This document shows positions 32,108 through 37,761 of a DNA stretch of 37,761 bases, one piece after another. The stretch spans positions 1-37,761 of the forward strand of contig CADBNW010000068.1 of the NCBI GenBank assembly GCA_902796025.1. The letters are read 5' to 3'. Within the stretch, counting starts at the first letter, position 1. Each line of letters opens with the position of its first letter. A program made the translations under genes and the position numbers. The notes beneath the pieces were generated by a model. The model saw nothing but the letters and a program-made list of their open reading frames with translations. It had not been told where the DNA came from and did no database searches. Source of the DNA: an uncultured Eubacteriales bacterium (GTDB lineage Bacteria; Bacillota; Clostridia; Christensenellales; Aristaeellaceae).

Positions 32108-34600
32108 ATGAAGACCCGAAAGCGGTACGCGATCCTTCTACTCCCGGCGCTCGTGCTTGCCGCCGCCGCGCTGATCTTGGCCCTTAACGCAAGCGACAGG
32201 GAGAAGCTCGCCGACCGCGTTTCCACCGCTGCGCCGCTAAGCGGGCAGGTTTCTCCCGACGCGGGCGCGGCCTTGCTTGAAAAAAACGGCATGAAGCTGT
32301 TTCTTGAAGAAAACATGGCAGTCCGCCTGGAGGACGGGCGCGGCGGCGTTTGGAGCACCAACGGGCTGTCGGCCGCGGGCAGACAAACGGCCAATCAGTT
32401 CAAGCTGTCCTACTATACGGCAAACGCGGCGTATTCCTACATGGAAAGCCAGAGCGACTCTGTGGACATGCAGCAGGCGGACGCCTTCGTTCAGGACGGC
32501 GCTTTGTACGTGGAGTACCGCCTGGGAGACTATGACCGCACGCTCGACGACGTGCCCGCGTATCTTGCCGGCAAGCGCTTTCAGGAGCTGTTTCTGGATA
32601 AGCTTTCGGCGGAGGACGCAGACGTCATCCAGTCATATTATAAATACTATGACGACGAGGACGCCTGGCGCATAAAGTCCAAGGGCAGAAACAATTACAA
32701 AACCATTCTGAAGTACATGGACGAGGTCGGCTATACCCCGGAGGATCTGCTTGTGGATAACGCGGACGGGGAGATCGAAACCGACGTGATGGTAAAGCCC
32801 AAATTCAAGATCGTGCTGCGCTATGAGCTGTGCGACGACGGGCTGATCGTTTCCATGCCCGCGGAGAGGATCGAGTATCTTGCGGCGTATCCGCTGTACG
32901 AGGTCGATCTGCTACCGCACTTTGGCCTGGTCAGCCAGAATGAAGAGGGCTTTGTTTTGCTGCCGGACGGAAGCGGCGCCCTGATGCGCTTTCAAAGCGA
33001 CTACAACGCCCGCACGGAATACGCTATCCCCATCTATGGCCTCGACTGGTCGGTGGCAAGCGATACCCTGTCTACCGGTCAGTATCAATACGAGCTTGCC
33101 GCGCTGCCCGTGTTCGGCATGAAGGACGGCGCGTCCGCCTGCTTTGCCGAGATCAGCGGCTGCCCGGAGAAGGCGACACTCAAATACCATCCGGCAGGGG
33201 CCTATTTTCCGCGCAACGAAATCTATCCCAGCTTTCGCATGATCAACAAAGACAGCGTTTACCTCTCCGGCAGCGACAACAGCTCCAAGGTGATCCTTTT
33301 TGAAGCGTCCCTTTCGGACGCGGACTGCGCCGTCAGCTATCATTTTCTGCCAAACGACAGCGGCTATGCCGAAATGGCCGCCTTCTACCGCTCCCAGCTG
33401 TATGACCGGGGCGTTTTGCGAAAGCTTGACGAAGGCGCTGGCGCCTCGCTGCTCATCGAAACGATCGGGGCCGTGCGCAGCAAAAAAAATACGCTCGGCG
33501 TTTCCTACGAGGGCCTCACCGCGGCGACCAGCTACGAAGAAAACCGCCTGATCGCAGAGGAGCTGATGGCGGGCGGGATAAAGGCCGTCGATCTGCGGCT
33601 GATCGGCTGGTTTAACGGGGGCGTATATCATTCCTATCCCGGCAGAGTGAAGCTGAATTCCGTGCTCGGTGGGAAGGACGAGTGGCAAAAGCTTTTGTCC
33701 TGGGCCTCCGAAGCGGGAGTCGGGATCTACCCGAACGTGGATCTTCAAAGATTTCCCAAAGGCTCCGGCGGCTTTCGCCCGGCGAGGGATTCCGCCTTCC
33801 GCCTGGACGGGCACGAGGCCATGTACTCCATTCTTTCGCGCGCGCTTCTGCTGGAAAAAAACGACATCGGCCTTACGCCTTCAAGCCTCTATCTGCTCTC
33901 CCCTGCGAAATTTGAGCGCGAAGCGGAAGCGTTTATCAAAAAATACAGCGGCCTCTCAAGCGGCGCACTGTCGCTTGGATCTGCAAGAGTCTACTCCGAT
34001 TTCAATAAAAAGGGCATGCTCTCGCGCACGCAGGCGCTTTCCCTCCTGCAAAGGCAGCTGGAAACGCTGAGCGGCAGCTGCAAGCTGATGGTGGACAGTG
34101 CTTGTCTGTACAGCCTTCCCTATGCAAGCGTTTTGAGCGCCGTGCAGGTAGATTCCAGCCATTACCGCATCGCGGATGAGACCGTTCCGTTTTTGCAGCT
34201 GGTGCTGCACGGCGCGGTAAAGATGTACGCTTCGCCCCTAAACCTCAGCTCCAATAGCGCGCAAGCCGCGCTCAAGGCGATAGAGTACGGCGTGCTGCCC
34301 TGCTTCCAGGTGACGTATGAAGCATCCAGCGTTTTGAAAAATTCGGAGTATCAGGACAATTACGCATCCGGCTTTGCCTCCTGGCGCGAAGAGATCATCT
34401 CCTGCGCCAAAGCGTCTGATGAGGCGCTGGGGGGCCTGATCGGCGTTCCTATGACCGGGCACCGAAAGGTCACAGAGAACGTCTACCAGACCAGCTACGA
34501 AAACGGCGTGACGATCTATGTCAACTACAACGCGCACGAGGTCAGGGTGGATGACGCCGTCATCGGCGCATGCTCCTTCCTCAGAAAAAATGGTGATTGA
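32108..34600 (+). CDS. Membrane-anchored DUF5696 protein with a putative glycosidase-like barrel
   Basis: The ATG at 32108 has GAGG 9 bases upstream; an earlier ATG at 32093 has no site. The 830-residue protein has a basic N-terminus and single membrane anchor ('YAILLLPALVLAAAALILAL'). A beta-rich part (about 40-410) includes 'KLFLEENMAVRLEDGRGGVWSTNG' and 'LLPDGSGALMRF'. A second half looks like an alpha/beta barrel: 'IAEELMAGGIKAVDLRLIGWFNGG' (near 495), 'LLSWASEAGVGIYPNVDLQRFP' (near 535) and a C-terminal beta part. I match it to DUF5696 from memory. The sandwich-plus-barrel order recalls large glycosidases, but I can assign no catalytic residues. It probably works on or holds glycan at the outer membrane face. 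Confidence 0.78.
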   Translation: MKTRKRYAILLLPALVLAAAALILALNASDREKLADRVSTAAPLSGQVSPDAGAALLEKNGMKLFLEENMAVRLEDGRGGVWSTNGLSAAGRQTANQFKLSYYTANAAYSYMESQSDSVDMQQADAFVQDGALYVEYRLGDYDRTLDDVPAYLAGKRFQELFLDKLSAEDADVIQSYYKYYDDEDAWRIKSKGRNNYKTILKYMDEVGYTPEDLLVDNADGEIETDVMVKPKFKIVLRYELCDDGLIVSMPAERIEYLAAYPLYEVDLLPHFGLVSQNEEGFVLLPDGSGALMRFQSDYNARTEYAIPIYGLDWSVASDTLSTGQYQYELAALPVFGMKDGASACFAEISGCPEKATLKYHPAGAYFPRNEIYPSFRMINKDSVYLSGSDNSSKVILFEASLSDADCAVSYHFLPNDSGYAEMAAFYRSQLYDRGVLRKLDEGAGASLLIETIGAVRSKKNTLGVSYEGLTAATSYEENRLIAEELMAGGIKAVDLRLIGWFNGGVYHSYPGRVKLNSVLGGKDEWQKLLSWASEAGVGIYPNVDLQRFPKGSGGFRPARDSAFRLDGHEAMYSILSRALLLEKNDIGLTPSSLYLLSPAKFEREAEAFIKKYSGLSSGALSLGSARVYSDFNKKGMLSRTQALSLLQRQLETLSGSCKLMVDSACLYSLPYASVLSAVQVDSSHYRIADETVPFLQLVLHGAVKMYASPLNLSSNSAQAALKAIEYGVLPCFQVTYEASSVLKNSEYQDNYASGFASWREEIISCAKASDEALGGLIGVPMTGHRKVTENVYQTSYENGVTIYVNYNAHEVRVDDAVIGACSFLRKNGD

Positions 34601-34602
34601 CG

Positions 34603-35505
34603 ATGAAGCACAGACATTCCTCCCTGATGAAGAAAAGGGCCAGGTGGGCATACTTCTTTTTGCTCCCCTGGCTGATCGGCGTGGTGGCGGTATTCGTGAT
34701 CCCGCTGTTTCTGTCGCTGTCCTTTTCCCTGTCCGAGGTGACGGTCGATTCCGGCTACAGCCTGCGCCCGGTCAGCCTTGCAAACTACAAAACCGCGCTC
34801 TTCCTCGACGAAAACTTTCTGCGCTATTTTGCTTCGACCATCGGAGACCTTCTGTACCGGGTGCCGATCATTTTGGTTTACAGCTTCATGGTCGCGCTGC
34901 TGCTAAAGCAAAGCTATTTCGGTTCACAGGTGTTCAAATTCGTGTTTTTCCTGCCCGTGATCCTCTCCTCCGATCTATTCTTTAAGCTGCTAAACAACTT
35001 TGGCACAAAAACCACCTCGAGCCTCGACGCCGTGATGAGCAGCTCGGTAAGCGTGCTAAAGAGCCTGAACCTCTCCAAATATCTTACCGATCTGGGCCTT
35101 TCCGCAAAGGCGATAGAGCTGCTCACCGCGCCGGTCAACAAGGTCTACGAGATCGTCACCTGCTCCGGCATACAGATCTTCGTTTTCCTGACGGCCCTGT
35201 ACTCCGTGCCGTCGCACCTGTACGAGGCGGCGCACATGGAGGGCGCAAACGCCTGGGAGCAATTCTGGAAGATCACGTTTCCCATGGTCATGCCGATGGT
35301 GCTGGTAAACGTCGTATATTCGATCGTGGATACCTTTGTCACCCAGAGCAATCAGGTGATGGAGTACGTCTACCAGCTGTCGTTCAAAAACTTCAACTTC
35401 GGCCTGTCAAGCGCCATAAGCTGGTTGTACTTTATTGCGGTGGGATTGATTCTGGCGCTGGTTTTCTGGCTGGTCAACCGCCGCACGTTCTACTATACGG
35501 ATTAA
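34603..35505 (+). CDS. Sugar ABC permease, MalF-like with long extracellular loop (pair 2)
   Basis: I take the ATG at 34603; the TTG at 34597 is an alternative. The 300-residue protein has six membrane helices and the EAA loop 'YEAAHMEGANAWEQFWKITFPMV' (E208). Between the third and fourth helices lies an unusually long polar segment of about 60 residues ('NNFGTKTTSSLDAVMSSSV' and following), which ordinary CUT1 permeases lack. It starts 2 bases after the DUF5696 stop and is followed by a partner permease, giving the locus a second channel pair. Confidence 0.93.
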   Translation: MKHRHSSLMKKRARWAYFFLLPWLIGVVAVFVIPLFLSLSFSLSEVTVDSGYSLRPVSLANYKTALFLDENFLRYFASTIGDLLYRVPIILVYSFMVALLLKQSYFGSQVFKFVFFLPVILSSDLFFKLLNNFGTKTTSSLDAVMSSSVSVLKSLNLSKYLTDLGLSAKAIELLTAPVNKVYEIVTCSGIQIFVFLTALYSVPSHLYEAAHMEGANAWEQFWKITFPMVMPMVLVNVVYSIVDTFVTQSNQVMEYVYQLSFKNFNFGLSSAISWLYFIAVGLILALVFWLVNRRTFYYTD

Positions 35506-35538
35506 CCAATGCGATTTGTTTTAGACAGGAGCAAAGAA

Positions 35539-36516
35539 ATGAAACCGAGCGTGAGCCGCAATACCCTGCGCAAAAACGGCCCGAAGGCCGCCTTTGCGAT
35601 CCTTCGCGCCGTGATGCTGATCGGGTTTTCCTATATCATCCTGTATCCGATCATTCTGATGATATCCAAATCCGTCATGGCCCAGACGGATGTGTTCGAC
35701 AACAGCGTTTTGTGGATCCCAAAGCATTTTACGCTGAGAAACCTGCGCGTCGCGGCGTCCTCCATGAAATACGGAAAAGCCCTCGCAAATTCGCTGCTCG
35801 TCGCCGCCGGCAGCACCCTCATGCAGACGTTCCCCTGCATGATGGCCGGCTACGCTTTTGCGCGCTTCAATTTCAAGGGGCGCAGGCTCCTGTTTGCGGT
35901 GGTGATATTGACGATCATCGTGCCGCCGCAGCAGTTTATCACCCCGCTGTATCTGCACCTGTCGCGCTTTGACATATTCGGGCTCATCAAGCGCATAAAC
36001 AACGGAAAGACCCTGAACCTCATGAGCACGTCTTTTCCGTATTTCCTGATCTCGCTTACGGGCTTTGGCCTGAGAAACGGCCTGTTCGTCTTCCTCTTCC
36101 GCCAGTCCTTCCGGGGCATCCCCAAGGAAATGGACGAAGCCGCCATGATCGACGGCGCGGGGCAGATCCGCATCTTCTGGCAGATCATCCTTCCCAGCGC
36201 CGTCACGATCACGGTGACGGTCATGCTGTTCTCCTTCGTATGGCAGTATAACGATACCTATTATACAAACCTGTTTTTGCCCAATCTCAGGACCCTGCCG
36301 AAGGCCTACGGCCTGTTCGAATCCGCCATCACGGGCTGGAACGGCGATAAGACCATCAATGATCTCCTCTCCCAGTACGTGCTGGACGACAATAACGTGC
36401 TCTCGCTTCTGCGCAATTCCGCGATGCTGCTGATCCTCACGCCGATCCTGCTGGTCTACGCCTTCGCGCAGCGCTACTTCATCGAATCCATCGAACGCAG
36501 CGGGATCGTGGGGTGA
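35539..36516 (+). CDS. Sugar ABC permease, MalG-like (pair 2)
   Basis: The ATG at 35539 has AGGAG 9 bases upstream, so I prefer it to an in-frame ATG at 35509. The 325-residue protein has six membrane helices and the EAA loop 'MDEAAMIDGAGQIRIFWQIILPS' (E200). It carries two inserted polar stretches, 'SRFDIFGLIKRINNGKTLN' and 'SAITGWNGDKTINDLLSQYV', again longer than typical. It is the last gene of the locus. The 124 bases after it contain GCTGATGG (36553-36560) and CCATCAGC (36610-36617), which can pair, but no T run. Confidence 0.93.
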   Translation: MKPSVSRNTLRKNGPKAAFAILRAVMLIGFSYIILYPIILMISKSVMAQTDVFDNSVLWIPKHFTLRNLRVAASSMKYGKALANSLLVAAGSTLMQTFPCMMAGYAFARFNFKGRRLLFAVVILTIIVPPQQFITPLYLHLSRFDIFGLIKRINNGKTLNLMSTSFPYFLISLTGFGLRNGLFVFLFRQSFRGIPKEMDEAAMIDGAGQIRIFWQIILPSAVTITVTVMLFSFVWQYNDTYYTNLFLPNLRTLPKAYGLFESAITGWNGDKTINDLLSQYVLDDNNVLSLLRNSAMLLILTPILLVYAFAQRYFIESIERSGIVG

Positions 36517-36640
36517 TGGGGCAATCTGTAGTCCAACAGGATCCAAACGACTGCTGATGGACCGCGCGGTATGCCTGGGCAGACCGTCGATGCAAAGGGA
36601 TCGATTCTGCCATCAGCCCCTTCTGCGCCGTATGCTGCGC

Positions 36641-37060
36641 TTATTCCTGCCGGCGCATCATTTTGTTCATTTTGGCGACCTTCACGCGGATGGGGATATA
36701 AATGCTGCTCCAGATCAGCACAAAACCTCCCACAAAAATCAGCGTGAAGACGCCGATCTTATTTACAGGCACCCAGCCGTTCAGAAGGTAAATCCCCAGA
36801 TAATCGATATAGAGCACCGATGCCTGGATCAGCCCGGCAAAGGGCTTTGGCAGATTTTCCATCTGGTATACGACCGAGATGCCAGCGGCGACAAACGCCA
36901 TGAGGGTCGTGGAAAAGATCCCAAGAGCTGCCTGGCCGACGCTTAGCTCACTGAGCACGCCGGATGCCTTGAGGCACAGCCATACAACCGCCATGATCAC
37001 CGGCCCGCCCCAGGCAAACATCATTCCCCTGACGCAGAATTCCTTTATAAACTTCTTCAT
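36641..37060 (-). CDS. DUF3021 membrane protein, partner of LytTR regulator
   Basis: The start is ATG 37060 with AGGAGG 8 bases upstream; the longer reading to 37108 lies inside the LytTR gene. The 139-residue protein has four membrane helices in the DUF3021 pattern ('KEFCVRGMMFAWGGPVIMAV', 'FSTTLMAFVAAGISVVYQMENLP', 'VFTLIFVGGFVLIWSSIYI'). It overlaps the regulator stop as ATGA. In LytTR regulatory systems of streptococci (HdrRM, BrsRM) the membrane partner holds the LytTR protein inactive; I infer the same here. Confidence 0.9.
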   Translation of the reverse strand: MKKFIKEFCVRGMMFAWGGPVIMAVVWLCLKASGVLSELSVGQAALGIFSTTLMAFVAAGISVVYQMENLPKPFAGLIQASVLYIDYLGIYLLNGWVPVNKIGVFTLIFVGGFVLIWSSIYIPIRVKVAKMNKMMRRQE

Positions 37061-37503
37061 AGTCCATACCTCCTCTTTAATTCGGCAAAGCATCTGCGGG
37101 AGATGCACTCCACATAGCCGCTTTTGAAAACGGCGTCCACAGCGCCTGAAAGCTGCACCGTAAAGCGCGTTATCGCCTTCCAGTTCGCAAGCGCGGATTT
37201 GCTGATGCGTTCAAAGCCTTCGGGCAGCTTTTCCTCCAGCTCGTACAGCCTTTTGCGGACGATGTACCTTTTCCCGTCGCTGTAAACGGCGAAGGTCTTT
37301 TCGCCCTCCACCACAAAGCATTCGATCCGGGAAATGCTCAGCATGACGATCTCGTCCTCCTTATAGCCTGGGATCTGATCCGTAAAACTGTCCCGCATCA
37401 CCAGCCTTTCGATTTCGTCGATCAGCGGCGTTCGCTCGTGAACGGTAGCCGTCACTTCCTCCGGCTTGTTGCGATCAATGAACAGCTTGAAGATCAACTG
37501 CAT
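37057..37503 (-). CDS. LytTR-domain DNA-binding regulator
   Basis: The 148-residue protein has a short N-terminal part and a C-terminal LytTR DNA-binding domain from about residue 40 ('EIVMLSISRIECFVVEGEKTFAVYS', 'YIVRKRLYELEEKLPEGFERISKSALANWKAI', 'GYVECISRRCFAELKRRYGL'). There is no receiver domain, as in stand-alone LytTR regulators paired with a membrane inhibitor. The ATG at 37503 sits only 2 bases after GGAGG; the TTG two codons later (37497) has ideal 8-base spacing and may be the real start. Three ACCGAAT repeats upstream of its promoter suggest self-regulation. Confidence 0.9.
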   Translation of the reverse strand: MQLIFKLFIDRNKPEEVTATVHERTPLIDEIERLVMRDSFTDQIPGYKEDEIVMLSISRIECFVVEGEKTFAVYSDGKRYIVRKRLYELEEKLPEGFERISKSALANWKAITRFTVQLSGAVDAVFKSGYVECISRRCFAELKRRYGL

Positions 37504-37519
37504 CACCTCCGATGCATGC

Positions 37520-37548
37520 ATTATACAACGCCCGAAGCTTCCTGTCAC
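37520..37548 (-). promoter_or_regulatory. Promoter of the LytTR/DUF3021 operon
   Basis: On the minus strand GTGACA (37548-37543), a 17-base spacer and a perfect TATAAT (37525-37520). The predicted transcript start lies only some 10 bases before the LytTR start, so the leader is very short. Confidence 0.75.
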
Positions 37549-37552
37549 AAAC

Positions 37553-37587
37553 ATTCGGTATTCGGTCAAAAAACAGCAGTATTCGGT
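37553..37587 (-). promoter_or_regulatory. Triple ACCGAAT repeat, likely LytTR operator
   Basis: On the minus strand ACCGAAT occurs at 37587-37581, 37566-37560 and 37559-37553. The outer pair is spaced 21 bases (two helical turns) and the last copy abuts the -35 region. LytTR proteins bind direct repeats upstream of their promoters, which fits activation of the own operon. Confidence 0.6.
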
Positions 37588-37670
37588 TGGTAAGTGCGAT
37601 GGAAAGGAATAAAAAGCAGACCTATAGCAAGAAGATGTTTGGGCCAGGTATCATTTTCATATTTCCGCAT

Positions 37671-37700
37671 AAAAAAACGGAGCTGTTGGACAGCTCCGTT
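37671..37700 (-). terminator. Intrinsic terminator for a minus-strand gene beyond the right edge
   Basis: An 11-bp perfect stem (37676-37686 with 37690-37700, core ACGGAGCTGT) with a 3-base loop is followed on the minus strand by seven T (37677-37671). A transcript arriving from beyond 37761 would end here. Confidence 0.75.
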
Positions 37701-37712
37701 CAGACCATCAAC

Positions 37713-37746
37713 AAAGTCACACTACAGATTCTGCGGTGTGACTTTT
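37713..37746. repeat. 10-bp inverted repeat near the right edge
   Basis: AAAGTCACAC (37713-37722) and GTGTGACTTT (37736-37745), loop 13 bases, with a four-T run (37743-37746) at the plus-strand end. It may be a weak terminator or an operator for the gene beyond the edge. Confidence 0.45.
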
Positions 37747-37761
37747 AACATAGACTAAACA

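Noticed and set aside
35521..36546. 341-residue minus-strand ORF opposite the last permease
   Set aside because: The sequence is low-complexity and lacks domains; the plus-strand permease with its EAA loop is clear.
37512..37748. 78-residue plus-strand ORF at the right edge
   Set aside because: It runs through the LytTR promoter, the operator repeats and two perfect hairpins, has no ribosome site and resembles no protein.
1..37761. tRNA or rRNA genes, CRISPR arrays, insertion sequences, prophage genes
   Set aside because: Reading both strands I found no cloverleaf motifs, regularly spaced repeats, transposase or integrase domains, or phage genes.

Overview
The window looks like a chromosomal segment from a GC-rich member of the Bacillota (Clostridia-like, possibly an uncultured gut lineage). 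The reasons are strong GGAGG-type ribosome binding sites, tightly packed operons with ATGA overlaps, a lipobox-anchored solute-binding protein, CUT1-type sugar permeases without a local ATPase, an SstT symporter, and a LytTR/DUF3021 pair. The lineage is inferred from gene content only; no rRNA or other marker gene is present.

Left edge (1-2366, minus): the first gene of an operon running off the window. It encodes a membrane-anchored protein with two carbohydrate-binding-like modules fused to a solute-binding domain, behind a consensus promoter. Facing away from it are a small ORF and an ECF sigma factor (2736-3423), then about 310 bases rich in hairpins. Next comes a plus-strand cluster (3737-11473): PLP-aminotransferase-like protein, FemAB/GNAT-like acyltransferase, GT4 glycosyltransferase, a MATE transporter fused to an RsbW-like ATPase domain, a small membrane protein, a Cof-type HAD phosphatase, a PPP-type phosphoesterase and a ROK sugar kinase. 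The first three suggest synthesis or modification of a surface glycan. A block of nested palindromes and a terminator (11474-11843) separates this cluster from a minus-strand group (AraC regulator, SstT, GH51 arabinofuranosidase).

The main interest is the collinear plus-strand locus 16124-36516. In order it encodes a large secreted protein resembling a clan-A glycosidase but in no family I recognise, a GH32-like protein lacking the usual EC-motif glutamate, a secreted protein of five tandem beta-sandwich-like modules, a solute-binding protein without a lipobox, a lipoprotein fusing two binding modules to a second solute-binding domain, a permease pair, a membrane-anchored NHL/TPR protein, a Yip1-family membrane protein, a membrane-anchored DUF5696 protein with a barrel-like core, and a second permease pair. 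I read this as an envelope-bound glycan capture, trimming and import system. It would have to borrow an ATPase encoded elsewhere. The left-edge gene is a clear paralogue of the 25303-28185 fusion protein, so the genome probably carries at least two such systems. Substrate and mechanism are not evident from sequence.

Right edge (36641-37503, minus): a LytTR DNA-binding regulator and DUF3021 membrane protein under a good promoter preceded by three ACCGAAT repeats, followed outward by terminator-like hairpins.
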